NCBI GenBank assembly: GCA_977006965.1
Contig: OZ345383.1
Coordinates: forward strand, 62,001-126,000
Origin: Phymatolithon calcareum
Taxonomy: Eukaryota > Rhodophyta > Florideophyceae > Hapalidiales
Direction: 5' to 3'
DNA: 64,000 nt
Below, piece by piece: positions 31,531-42,298 of this stretch (its first letter is position 1; every line of letters starts with the position of its first letter). Position numbers and translations under genes: made by a program. Under the pieces are notes generated by a model. The model made no database searches, was not told where the DNA came from, and worked only from the letters and a program-made list of their open reading frames with translations.

Positions 31531-31770
31531 AGAAGAAGAAAGGTAGATTTTTATTTAAAAGTTACCAACGCGTCTGCTGACGCTCGGGGAAACTTTCCTA
31601 AGGCCAAGGGGTTTTGGCTAGATTCTGTCCTGAAGGGGTTTTCTTTTCTTGTTGGTGTGACACGACTCAGTGGACTACAAAAACCCACCTCTGGTCTCCT
31701 TCGGGAACTCGAGGGGGAAAGTTACTCCCCTGTCCTGCGGCACGCTGTAATTTCAATTTGCGGGTAGTCC

Positions 31771-32535
31771 TTACTTGTCCACAGCCTGAAACATGGTTAG
31801 GAGCTCGTCGAGTGCTCGCTTAGTCCAGGCGCTGTCTTCTTTGGAGAGTCTGTCCTTTGCAAGGTCATTTATCACGTCTTCGATGGCATCTTTTCCACAT
31901 TGGCCGGTGAGTTCGATAAGGGTAGAGGTGCTCATTGGAGGGAACATTCCAAATGACCACTTGATGGCAAGTGTTCTATGTCTCCTTGAGTTGAAGAGAA
32001 GGTGCGGCGGTAACGAAACTTTCGCGTGCGGTACAGGTCGTTTTTTCGACTTTTCCGCATCCTCTGCGGCCTCCAGTATCTTGTTTCTTTGGTATTTCTT
32101 GATGTTTGTCGTAGCTATCGTTTCGTTTGCTGCTTCGCACAGGAAACCATTCACTTTCGCATGGACAATATCTCTCTCCGCTTCTTGACGTTCCTTGTTC
32201 GCGATCTCTGTTGTTGGACCACATATCAGCGCATCGCGTCTTCTTATCAATCTCTGCACAAATCGTCTTGCAAGGACGTCTCTTCTTACCTTGGGTTGGA
32301 GTATTCGGCACATGGCCCTGCACCTGTCCAAGCTTCTTTTTCCTGCTTTCCCAAGGATTTGCCCGAAAAACATAGATTCAACCTTCCTGACTTCCGAGGC
32401 CACCTTCGCGGTCCAAGGTGAGAGGTGAAGGGCATATTCCCATCTTGACTGCACAAGCGATTTGTACAGCCTAATCGCCCTCGCGGGATGGACACCATTA
32501 GTAAACACGCCCAGCCGTCGGAGATACCCAAGCAC
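31771..32535 (-). pseudogene. LINE C ORF2, C-terminal region
   Basis: A 254-residue frame: IRLYKSLVQSRWEYALHLSP, FFGQILGKAGKRSLDRC, then a long basic helical region, an FNSRRHRTLAIKW block and a terminal ALDELLTMFQAV. It continues the RT in a different frame. The function of this post-RT region in LINEs is largely nucleic-acid binding; no zinc knuckle is visible. Confidence 0.75.
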
Positions 32536-33529
32536 ATTTTTGGATCACTTGATCCTGTCTGTCAGTTTGGTGTCTGAGACTCCCTGTTCCGTTAGTGTTA
32601 CCCCGAGGTATTTTACCTCCCGGAGAGTCTTTAGCCGCCGCCCTGAGAGCCGGAAGCTGTGACCTGCCGTGTCCTTCGTCCAAAGGATTACGCTTTTCTT
32701 GGTGTTCCACCATACCGTTTCTCTGTGCCCACTTCGAGGCTAAATCAAGGATAATTTGGAGGCCTTCCACTGATTTTGCGGAAAATTTCACGTCGTCTGC
32801 AAACATTTTGCATGGCTCGTTTGTGATATTCTTCGGAATGGAGTCTAGCGCAACGGCAAACGTGTCCATGAAGATATTATACAGGCACGGACTGAGAGGG
32901 GACGCCTGAGGAACGCCTCTGTCAATGGTGTACCACACGGAATCCTCGTCGTCTCTCGTCTGTACGAATGAGGGATCCAGAAATGGAATAACCATTTCGG
33001 CGATCTCTGGTTCCAGCACCTTCCTTGTTCTCTCCGCAAGCTTATTCCTTGGTACGGACTCGTAGGCAGCTTTAAGATCTAAGACTGCCACGCAGCTGTG
33101 GCCTGATTGTCGGAGGGCTTCAGCATGAAGAAGCGCCAGCTCGGTGCCCTTTCGTTTCTGGAACCCCAGCTGTGATATATGGAACTTGTATTTCCTTCTG
33201 ATCATCTTGTCTAGTGCCATTTCGATTATCTTCCTCATGTGGCTTAGGAGGGAGATTGGGCCGTAGCTCGTCGGCAGTGCTGTATCTCCATCCTTGTAGA
33301 TAGGTACAATTTCCGCTGTTCTCCATTCCAAGGGTGTGGTTTGCAATCGGCCACAAGCTTCCCAAATCGCAAATAGTACTCTTGTGCTTAGGACTGGATC
33401 CACTTTCAACATTTCGGTTTGTATTTTGTCCCATCCAGGGGCCTTACCAATTGGACTATCCCTGATAGCCGCTTCTATGTCGCTGCGGAATTTCCAAGGG
33501 GGGGGGCCAACGATTTGGTATCGCTCCAT
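32498..33529 (-). pseudogene. LINE C ORF2, reverse transcriptase
   Basis: A 343-residue frame with RT motifs in order: GKAPGWDKIQTEML, PTSYGPISLLSHMRKI, ISQLGFQKRKGTE, VAVLDLKAAYESVPRNKL, GVPQASPLSPCLYNIF and MFADDVKFSA. The FADD catalytic pair is intact. The frame degenerates after about residue 275, where a shift leads into the C-terminal frame. Confidence 0.85.
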
Positions 33530-34812
33530 CCTTCCTCGGAGTAACAGAGGCTTGAGAGGTGGGCAAGGAACAGTGCAGGTGAGAGCGTGCTTCCTTGCTT
33601 GACATTTTCGGTCTTTCGCCTAGAGAGAGCTCTTGCCATTTTGGACATCTTCTCAAGGGCTGCTGCTGCTGGGAGCTGGTCCAGGTCATCCAGGAATCGG
33701 TTGTAGGACGCTTTTTTGGCGCCAATTACCTCTTTGCTCATTTTTTTCTTGAAATTCTTGTGAGCTAGAATATCGACCTCGCTCTTTGTTTTCCGAGCTC
33801 TTCTGAAGAGTTTTGTTCGCTGTTTTGTCATCTCTCTAAGAGTGGGCGTCCAGAACGTGTTTCTAGATCCTTCCATTGGAACGGTTTTCCTCCAAGGCTG
33901 GATAAAGATGCCCACAATAGATTCATAAATTGAATCCAGCTCCCTGGGGGACTGGCATGCTTTTAGACGCATGATTTGTGTAGGTAGTCTGTGGCGATAT
34001 TCCGTTCGTACCTTTTCGACGACCTCCGGGTCCGATCTGCTCCTCGTAGATATAACCTCCTTGCGTCTTTGCCTCGGTGTTGTTGTCGGGACACTCGTCA
34101 TCACAGGCCTGTGCTGGAGGTTACCCTCCCAGGGGCCGTTCGGCGATGTGACCGATCCCGGTGTCAGCCGCTTGCTGAGAAAGAAATCGATGTTGCTTTC
34201 GCCGTTGTATGTGATGCACGTGCTTGCTCTTCCGTGATGTGGAACCCATCCGTTTTTTTCCGACCATTGCAGCAGAAAGTTGCCCCTTTGGTTGGTTTTC
34301 CTGTCCCATCTTTTATGCCTTGCGTTCCAGTCCCCCATAGAAATAGAAGGCTCCCTGCTATAAGTCTGTAGCATCCCCAGGCACCTCTGTACCTCATTTC
34401 CCTTATTTCCTTGAGTGGACGCTGAAGGTGAGATATAACGAACCGAAACTTGTATTTTTCCCACCCTCGCAATAATGAGTTGAAAATTTTTCTCCGCTTT
34501 CTTGAATATTAGCCGAAATCCTACCGGATTCGCCACAATCAATGCAACTCCGCCGTGGGTCTTGTCGTACGGGTTGTCGCAAGGTCGGGGAGCGCCTATC
34601 TGAGGATAGTTCGTGCGGATTTTAGCTTCCATCTTGCAGTGAGTTTCAGTGATTCCCACCACAGAGCAACCGTGTTTCTCGATTAAGTTTTCTGCATAGG
34701 CCCCTGCTTCCCTCGATCCCCCCACGTTTATCGTGGCCGCTAGGGACTTCTTCCTAGTTATTTTCTTCGTTGGTTGGCTCTTCAGGCACTGCGAGCCTGT
34801 TCGAGCTAGCAT
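33475..34812 (-). pseudogene. LINE C ORF2, apurinic-type endonuclease and linker
   Basis: A 445-residue frame starting with ATG at 34812, overlapping ORF1. Endonuclease signatures: INVGG (residues ~26-30), GITETH (~53-58), THGGVALIV, SMGDWNARHKRWD (~157-169), SNIDFFLS (~205-212). The final catalytic block normally S-D-H reads LQHRPV, so the Asp is changed. Downstream is the coiled linker before the RT (KQRTKLFRRARKTKSEVD, SYNRFLDDLDQLPA). A frameshift near 33520 separates it from the RT. Confidence 0.8.
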
Positions 34813-36817
34813 CTTTCAGGAGTAACTTCAGAGGGCACGGCTCAGTTACTGCTGGGACTGTTTCCTCTTCCAACCTCTGTTGGAGCTCCATATCTAGGAT
34901 ATCCTTTGCCTTCTTAGCCTTCTCTCTGTACCATTGACGCGCTGCTGTGTCAATGGGGAGTCTGGAGCATCTCGTAGCCCGATACAGCACAGCATTGAGA
35001 TTTAGAATTCGTCGTTCGTGATTTCCAAGGTCTTTTTTCCGTTTCATCGAGTCTCCAAACATGTCAAACTCGATCAGGTGATGCATATCCGCGGCCTTTA
35101 GCTCTTCTAGGGTTTTTGCTGTGCAGGACTCGTGTGTCAAAACCTCCAGAACGGATCCTCCAATAAACGACACGTTCACGAGGGCCTTTTCCGGATTTTC
35201 CATTCCCACGCGTAGCTCAGCCAATAGGGCCTTCTCATTTGACCGCTGCAAACCTCTGAAATAAAGCGGAGTGAGCTGGTGAGCACCATGGATAGGTTGA
35301 GTCCTCATCATATTTTTCCTTTTCAGTCTCTCCTTCAAGGTGAGGCGGCGTGCTGCAGGCTCTGGGAACTCTTCCTTGTCCATAGGGCGTGTGCTGCCTT
35401 TCACGCCCCCAGGCGAGGCGGCTTTCGGGGATTCCGTAGATTTTGCTCCAGTGGTAGTTCCCTCATGGTGGTGCACGTTCGAGGTGAATTGTACAGCCCT
35501 CCTGTCGCTCTCCGGTACTGGTGGGGGACCATTGTTCGTCTCACGCGCCACTTGCGCCCATGTCTTTGTGCTCTTGTTGTTTCCCGGATTTGTCGATGTT
35601 GCGGGGGCGTTTACGAGCCTCCGAAGCTCTCGGATTTCAGCTTCCATTACTGTCATCTTGTGTAGAACTTGGGTCATAATTGCCTTCATGGGCTCATCGC
35701 CATTGACAGCAGTGCCATCCGTCTTCTTCACCGATGCCGTATTGCTGTTCACTCCATCCTTCGCCAATGCCATTTCCAATTTTTTCTCCGTTTCTGCAAG
35801 CTGTATAGCCATCATCATTACGAGAGGGTTTAGTGTGCGCATGCAGTGCATGCACTTACATGCCACACAATTACCCTCCTGTGCGCTTGTGATATTGAAG
35901 TGTGAGTCCAGGCTTTGTTTATGCGGCGGGCACTTTGGGCATCTCACTCCCTTCCGTACCGCGTTGAACCTCATTTTCCATTCGTGCGATTGATTTCCAC
36001 GTTCCGTTGCAAGTATCGTCCGTTCTTTCAGAGCACTCCCGCTCTCTTCAGTCTCACTTCCTTCATCACTCACTTTCTCGCCGTTTTCTTCCTCTCCTCG
36101 CTGTGATCGGATCTCATAACCGTTTGATGCTGACATGTCGGATTCTGCTTCTGACTCCATTCCACTGTGTTGAGGCTCGGGCCTCTCCGCTTCGAAACAG
36201 GAGTATTTCAGGCTGCTCACTGGCGTCGAGTGCTCTGAATAGGCGACTGGCACGCTGATTGTGATGTCCTTCTCTTGGCATACGCTACAGACTGGCAGTT
36301 GAGCTTCAGGGTCAAATTTTGAGCAGCTAACATGGAGCCCACCGTTGCACTTCCAGCATACGGCTCCTTTGGCGACAGGGCCAGACTCTCGGCACCGCTG
36401 CTCCACACAGATTGCTGCCTCACCCCCCTGTGTCATCTCCTTCTCATTCACCCAGGAAGCGTCGTCTCGTGCTTCCCGAGATTCTCCCGGGGTCACGGCC
36501 GCATCCGTGGACAACATCTTTTCGTTGCTCGACAATGCTCGTGGAATCGCATCCGGGGAGCCCGTGAAGAGCTCTCGGATCGTAACATCCTTCTCCTCAC
36601 AGATGGAACATAACGCTTTCTGTGTCACCGGGTCGAGCTTTGCACAGCATATGTGTAAATCCCCTTTGCAGGTAACACACACGTCCGTAGGTGGGGAGGT
36701 CACGCGGCATCTAGGATCAACGCACTTGGCTGGTGAGGAGCACAAGATGCACTCGCACTTGCCAGTGGTGAGTTCACACTTCACCTCAGCTCGCCTACTC
36801 CACTCACTGTCGACCAA
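34754..36817 (-). pseudogene. LINE C ORF1 with PHD-like zinc fingers
   Basis: A 687-residue open frame. Its listed start is TTG; the nearest upstream ATG of the element (37044, reading MDADKRRSHADS) is in another frame, so a frameshift near 36820 has probably cut off the true N-terminus. Finger 1 (residues ~21-73): CILC, CVDPRC, CVTC, HICC, CSIC, a C4HC3 order as in PHD domains. Finger 2 (~137-180): C...C, CWKC, HVSC, CSVC. A further Cys-rich block (CPKC...CVACKCMHC, ~294-328) follows, then an acidic and coiled stretch, and a C-terminal domain (VGMENPEKALVNVSFIGG) near 545-565. ORF1 proteins coat LINE RNA; PHD-bearing ORF1 proteins are known in some LINE groups. Confidence 0.75.
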
Positions 36818-37199
36818 GTGGTCTCCCGGAGTGATGAGGGTTGCAGGGTTCGCACTTCCTGAATCATGGTCTTTGCGGTCGGACTTAGGGGTGCCGCCAT
36901 GGGCGCACCTTCTTCGTCGTCATTGCATTTCTTCCTTGAATTTTCGATAAAATTCGTGGCATTTGTCATAATTCGCTCCTGCTCGCGTTCAGCATGCGCC
37001 TCGCGCACCGAGTCAGCGTGCGATCTCCGCTTGTCGGCATCCATTTTCCCCGCAAAGCAGCTCGAGATGAGCGCCGCGGGGGGCTCTTCCAGTGGGGTAC
37101 TCCCAGTGGAGAGATAGCACCAGAGAGAATCTTTGAATCGGGAAAGAGGAAATTTGCTTTTTTCCCGCCTTTTTCTTAGGCTCTGGGGACTTTCCCCCT
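36818..37199 (-). mobile_element. LINE C 5' UTR and frameshifted ORF1 N-terminus
   Basis: From 37199 the minus strand starts GAGGGGGAAAGTCCCCAGAG. An ATG at 37044 opens a frame rich in charged residues (REAHAEREQERIM, NSRKKCNDDEEG) that runs past the ORF1 start in a different frame. Confidence 0.6.
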
Positions 37200-37215
37200 C
37201 AGGAACGGACTGAGA

Positions 37216-37800
37216 GGGGACCCTGGGGCACACCTCTGTCAATGATGTACCACGCAGAATTCTCATCGTCTCTCGTCTGTATAAATGAGGATCCAGAAAA
37301 GGAATAGCCATTTCGGCGATCTCTCGTTCCAGCACCTTCCTTATTCTTTCCGCAAGCTTATTCCTTGGTACGGAGTCGTAGGCAGCTTTAATGTCTATGA
37401 CTGCCACGCAGCTGTGGCCTGATTGTCCGAGAGCTTCAGCATGGAGAAGCGCGAATTCAGTACCCTTTCCTTTCTGGAAACCAAGTTGTGAAATATGGAA
37501 CTTGTATTTCCTTCTGATCATCTTGTCTAAGGCCATTAAGTCGAAAATCAAGTCAGACCCTCAGCATGCTCGCATGGCGCTCGCAAAGTTGCCCCAAGTG
37601 TCTGCAAATGCGTTGGTAACTTTTTAATAAAAATGTACACTTCTTATAAGGCCATTTCGATTATCTTCCTCATGTGGCTTAAGAGAGAGAATGTGCAGTA
37701 GCTATTCGGCATTGCTGTATCTCCATTCTTTTAGATAGGTACAATTACAGCTGTTCTCCAAGCCAAGGGTGTGGTTTTCAAACGACCACAAGTTTCCCTA
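37216..37800 (-). mobile_element. Older LINE C copy (C2), RT part right of C1
   Basis: 37216-37537 encodes RT motifs on the minus strand (MIRRKYKFHISQLGFQKGKG, VAVIDIKAAYDSVPRNKL). After the 109-bp insertion at 37538-37646 it resumes (37657-37800, IIPIYK-type region) and fades out. Confidence 0.8.
37538..37646 (+). mobile_element. LINE C 3' terminus, 109-bp insertion with 10-bp target duplication
   Basis: Ends GCGTTGGTAACTTTTTAATA and AAAATGTACACTTC, the C terminus in plus orientation. TAAGGCCATT is at 37528-37537 and 37647-37656. Confidence 0.7.
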
Positions 37801-37825
37801 TTACTCTTGTGGTTAGTTACACCAG

Positions 37826-37930
37826 TAGTATGGAGTTTAAACTGCCTCCGGGGGTGTGCATATGCGACCAAGAGAAAGGTCCTGGGTTCGAATCCGGGGT
37901 GTGCCAGAGTCTGACGCGTTTTTTCTCCTA
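37826..37930 (+). other. tRNA-like 3' half followed by T-run (tRNA pseudogene or SINE head)
   Basis: GGTCCTGGGTTCGAATCCGG at about 37875-37894 has the T-loop GTTCGAATCC with a pairable T-stem (one wobble), followed by GGTGTGCCAG, like an acceptor end, and a TTTTTT run at about 37920. I could not fold a matching 5' acceptor (TGGCAC) or a full cloverleaf upstream, so this is not a functional tRNA call. Confidence 0.35.
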
Positions 37931-38010
37931 ATTTCGCGCCACGGGACGTTTCGGGAGTGGGGCTACCGCATTACACAAGCGGTCTGAGCTAATTACAGTA
38001 CATTAGTATG

Positions 38011-39220
38011 AACACAAAACAAGGGAAAAGCGAAGTACTCGAATCAGAGTAAACATTGGGCAGGACATTCAAGCTCGCGAATAAGGTTCTGCCACACGTT
38101 TCGGAGGTCACATACCTAGAAGTATCCCTAGACCCTGGAGGAGTCGCAGATACGCTAATGATGCAACAACTAAAGAAAGCAAGGACGGCCGTGTACGAGT
38201 TGCGTACACTGGGAGCGTTCAAGAAAGGGCTAAGTATACAGAAGTGTATTCAGATATACAAGGCGCTATTACAGCCACGCTGGGAGTACCCAATGCACTT
38301 AACGCCCTTGACAGAAGACGTACAAAATGCCGTCAAGGAAGTAGAAGTAACATTCTTCAACCAAGTATTCGGGACACTGGCCCGAGGAAGGACGGACAAG
38401 CTCCGTCTACTGTGCCGGATCCAGAAGGCCCACATCGACGAGAAATCTTGGCCTTCAAAATGCTGAGAAGGAACAAGGCGAAAGAACGTATGTATTCAAA
38501 TGAAGCGCGTGAAAGTAGAAACAACCATGAATGGCAGTACACAAGGAAAGATATCGCCGCGATGGAGACCAGAGAGCCGTTTGGTGAAGCTGTAAAGCAT
38601 ATCCAAACAAACCAGTCTTCACAAACACTTCGATCTAAATTTCTGGCAATGGAAGGAGACCGCCTCTAATCGAAGCGGAAAAGGAAGACTCCATACGACA
38701 AGACAAGAGAATTGCCAGCAATCCTCAAGTTCCCCAATGTGAAGCACAGGAAACTCGCGCTGCAGTATGCCTGTGGTATATTCCAACAGGTGTCAACAAC
38801 AAGTATGGCCGAAGAATTTGGCACCAGAGCCAGAGAGCATATATGCTCTCTGGCTCTGGTGCCATATATGGAGACCCTTGAACGCACGCTAGCAGGGTAC
38901 GACCTTGAAGGATAACAAAGACGGGAAGCATAAAAGGCGCTAGATGAGCTCTTACTATTTAGCAAGACACTCATAGAACGAATGGAGAACGAAGAAGGCC
39001 TGCATTGATTTGCAGAAGGCAAGGCAAAAAGCAGTCGAGTCCAAGCACCAACAACCCCGTAGAGGACTAAGATAGGGTTACCTTGAATCCTGAGTTTTCC
39101 CGTTCGCCATTCTAGCGGGCGTTTCGTGAGCTGCACACAAAGGTAGGTAGCATCAGAGGAAGCCTTGCCTATATCTTCGGAAGTCTGTGGGGCTTTTAAA
39201 TATCTTGAATTATAAAAAAA
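38011..39220 (+). mobile_element. LINE family B copy, 5'-truncated, 14-bp target-site duplication
   Basis: AGTACATTAGTATG is at 37997-38010 and 39221-39234. The body encodes the RT thumb and post-RT region (YELRTLGAFKKGLSIQKCIQ, LLQPRWEYPMHLTPLTEDV, NQVFGTLARGRTDKLRLL) and ends GGGGCTTTTAAATATCTTG and an A run. An extra palindromic segment (38819-38864) interrupts it relative to the copy at 26680-27755. Confidence 0.85.
38819..38864. repeat. 46-bp perfect palindrome inside LINE B
   Basis: The 23 bases 38819-38841 (TGGCACCAGAGCCAGAGAGC...) are exactly complementary to 38842-38864, centred on ATATAT with no loop. The other B copies (27330-27400, 18640-18690) lack it. Confidence 0.95.
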
Positions 39221-39339
39221 AGTACATTAGTATGGCACAGAAGAAGCGAGATGTAAAGAAAAGAGTCCCACATTATGGTCGTCCACGTGGACTCGTGAAT
39301 CGTGGAACCAACGCAGTTCCTTCCGGTGGAATTGTCTAA

Positions 39340-39475
39340 TGACGAGCGGCAGACAGAGAAGAAGCGCACTTACAAATAGCGAACAGGACTAACGCCCAGC
39401 CGTAATCTAAGTAGAAGAAAAATAAAAAGCACTGCTTGCTAACCCCATAGGGGAATAAAGCATTCAATATTACTG
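39340..39475 (+). mobile_element. Family E-like 3' end
   Basis: CCATAGGGGAATAAAGCATTC closes this stretch, matching the E terminus on the minus strand at 4370-4400. The rest is not assigned. Confidence 0.35.
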
Positions 39476-40057
39476 TGCTTAGTACTGGGTCCACTTTCAA
39501 CCTTTTCCAGTCCAGTGGCCTATCCAGTTGGACTAGACCAGTTAGCTGCTTCTTGTCGCTTCGTATCGTCCAAGGTGGGCAAACGCTTTTGTATCTCGGA
39601 GCCAACCTCCCTGGGAGCAGCAGAGGATGGAGAGGTGGGCAAGGAACAGTGCAGGTGCCAATGTACTCCCTTGCTTGACAATTCCGGTCTTCCTCCTGGG
39701 GATGACTCTTGCCATTTTGGACGTCTTCTTAAGGGCTGCTGTTGCTGAGAGGTCATCCAGGTCGTCCAGGAATCGCTTGTACGGCGCTTTTTTCGCGCTA
39801 ATTACCTCTTTGTTCATTGATTTCTTGAATTCCTTGCGAGCTAGAATGCCGACCTCGCTTTTTTTCCAAGATCTTCTAAACAGCTTGGTTCGTTGTTTTT
39901 CCATCTCTCTAAGAGCAGTTGTTCAGAACGAGTTTCGAGCTCCTTCCAGGCGAACTGTTTTCCTCCAGGGCTGGATAAGGATTGATACGATAGATTCATA
40001 AATTTATTCCAGCTCACTGGGAGAATGGCAGGCTTTTAGACGCATATGCAAAGCTGC
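39476..40057 (-). mobile_element. LINE family C copy (C3), endonuclease-RT linker region
   Basis: The minus strand reads KQRTKLFRRSWKKSEVGILA, KEVISAKKAPYKRFLDDLDD, the same linker as C1 at 33600-33850, and LKVDPVLSTVI of the RT start. Internally deleted between them. Confidence 0.7.
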
Positions 40058-40132
40058 TCTTGTGTTGGCGTGTGCCGGCGTTGAGGGCTTCTAAAATAAA
40101 AACATATAATTTCCCCCCCCCCCCTTTTAAAT
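40058..40132 (+). repeat. Family D terminus nested in LINE C3
   Basis: GTGCCGGCGTTGAGGGCTTC, TAAAATAAAAACATATAATT and a C run. The C3 sequence resumes after it at 40136. Confidence 0.45.
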
Positions 40133-40135
40133 GCA

Positions 40136-40228
40136 CAATTAGTGGAGGCAGGCTGTGGCGATATTCCGCTCATACTCTTTACACAACATCTGGGTCGGAT
40201 CTGCTCTTCGTCGAGAGGGTTAAGATCA
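40136..40228 (-). mobile_element. LINE family C3, endonuclease C-terminal fragment
   Basis: Matches C1 33970-34055 (SRSDPDVV codons on the minus strand, GGCGATATTCCG word on the plus strand). Confidence 0.6.
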
Positions 40229-41354
40229 TGCATGACGCACAGGAAATATGAGTAGAAGTCAAGGTGCCAATTAATGCCCAGTTGGGGAGCCAGCCACATT
40301 TACAATAATCAACAAACGCCGGAATTCTCGAATATTTTGTTTTGTATTTTGTGTATTTATATAGCAACAAGTCGTACTCTTGATTATCCGTGCTATCTGT
40401 CACCCATTGTCTTTCATACTTACTCCAATTTAGCCTACGGTAGTACTCTACTCAGTCTTCCACTGTTGGCAGTCTGCACCTCTCACTCTCGACCCCTTTT
40501 CCTGCGCTCCCGAGGCAAAGATTTGCTGGACTGATAAATGCATGTGTGTTTATTCGATACACTCAATGTCTATTTATCACACAAGGGGTTAGCCATAGCG
40601 CGCTACAAACCATTGCTTACTTTTCGCCTTCGCGTCTTAATATCTTGGGGAGATATTTTGCATTGTGTCAACTGCACTCTGCAACCTACACAACGCCGGA
40701 GGTGTGATGAAGAGAACTCTGGGAAGCAGGTTTTGACGTTTGCAAATGTCTCATAAATCATATACTCCTCTCCATCTTAAATATTGAGCAAAAAAAATTT
40801 GAAGGGCATAACTGGGACGGTTGGCAGTGGGAGGAGCCTGTGTTGTGACAAGGATCGTTGATCGATATCTGCTCGACGAGCTAATCGGTAGAATTTGATA
40901 AAGGTAGACACGCATATCAAGACGGGCTTTCGTTAGAATTCATTTCAGGCGCAGAGTGGTGAGGAACCGTTTTATGTACTTCAGTGCAGAGTGCCGCTTT
41001 TCGAAGCTCACAGAAGAGGCTGCTTTCCTAAATTTCGTAAGTTCGATTTTTCAAGTAAGAGAGGGTCCATCGTTGACGACCCGATCCTGTTAAGTGGCGA
41101 TTTGTAATTGTCAGCTCGCAGCTGACTTAGCGACATTTCTAAGCGCCCACCTCACCCCGCTGACATGAAATCACAGTGTCACGCTTCATTCACTTGCACA
41201 GTGCGGGACCAACAGCTCAGTCTATTCCATGTCCAAAGTGCACCAAAATGCTACTAAAGTATGAAATAAAATTTACTCCGTCAAGCCTAGTTGCCACAAC
41301 GGCAGATTGCAAGCAGCCCTACAAGTGTACCCGTGAGAAGGAACTGTTGTTAGA
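40229..41354. other. Unassigned region
   Basis: No domain-bearing ORF or clear repeat over about 1.1 kb. Confidence 0.45.
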
Positions 41355-41410
41355 ATAAGTGTGAGTTTTTACTTAAAAATTGCCAACGCGTCTGCAGACG
41401 GAAGCAAGAG
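41355..41410 (-). mobile_element. LINE family C 3' terminus
   Basis: Plus-strand TTTTTACTTAAAAATTGCCA followed by ACGCGTCTGCAGACG is the C terminus read backwards. Confidence 0.5.
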
Positions 41411-42202
41411 TTCAATGAACTTTAGAAACCATGCTCTACGTTTCCGCATATGAGACAGAAAACTGTGAATGATTCTTTATGAAAGTTCCAATTATAATTA
41501 TCTTCCTATGTCCATGTAATAGATCTATTGCCCTGTGGAATATTCCAATCTCCGCACAACGACCACTCGCAATAATTAGAATGGAAGCAGACAACACAGA
41601 CTCATCGCCTTGGACGGCGGCTAAGATGGATGAGTCAGTTCTCTGCCTCATGCACTCAGACATTCGAAGTGGGCCAATGTGTTTCACGAAGCATCCTTCT
41701 GTTAAACATGCTCTGCATTTTGACTGCTAGACATTGCCGTCCGATCCTTTGTAATGACAGCGTGAGACCCCTTCCATTTATTACTCAGGAGCTCCTCCGC
41801 GTTGAATTTCCAGAATCACATCGCTTGCATGAAGTCTTCTGCCAACTCCGAGAACCCGTTCTGGTTCTAGAGAAGCTGAAGTCAGCTTTGGCACTGAATA
41901 AAGTATTCATTTTTGGGCCAACAAGGCTTGGATTAGCGTAGGTGGTAGAAAACATACTCATGCGCTGAGCATGCGCGGTGCGTTCGTCTACAAAGCATGT
42001 TTTTAAACGTTCTTTGCTCAAATGTTGGAAGGTACACTCTGTCTACTGGAGCTCAACTCGGTTAACATTGGTTAAATTCAGGAATTATCAGATTGACAGG
42101 TCTGTTCATCTGTCGACGTGTCGAGATCATTCGGAAATGACACTTCTACACTTTATGATAGCCTTTGCGATAGACTGTCTGGTACACAATATAATCCTCT
42201 AA
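41411..42202. other. Unassigned region
   Basis: Small frames on both strands (for example 41630-41941 +) have no recognisable domain. Confidence 0.45.
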
Positions 42203-42298
42203 TGCCGCTGCAACGGCCACCATAATTGCTCAATTTGCTTGTTGCACATATCGCCGCAACGGCCACCGGCATTGCTCGCGTTGTCCGTTGCGCATATC
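42203..42298. repeat. Diverged ~47-bp tandem duplication
   Basis: Two units, both with GCAACGGCCACC...ATTGCTC...TTG...GTTGC.CATATC. Confidence 0.6.

Larger units (their letters stand above)
31531..37199 (-). mobile_element. Near full-length LINE family C element (C1), 16-bp target-site duplication
   Basis: CAGGAACGGACTGAGA is present at 31515-31530 and 37200-37215, exactly where older copy C2 is split, which fixes the borders of a 5669-bp element. Order on the minus strand: 5' UTR (from 37199), ORF1 with zinc fingers, ORF2 with apurinic-type endonuclease and RT, 3' UTR (GTTGGTAACTTTTAAATAAA) and a short (TCT)n tail. No RNase H domain. ORF1 and ORF2 overlap by 59 bases. Several frameshifts make it inactive as read. 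Confidence 0.9.

Noticed and set aside
35279-35993. Plus-strand frames (128 and 217 residues) opposite LINE C ORF1
   Set aside because: Antisense of ORF1 with no domain.
37875-37900. Functional tRNA gene
   Set aside because: The T-arm is good but no matching acceptor 5' strand, D-arm or anticodon arm could be folded.
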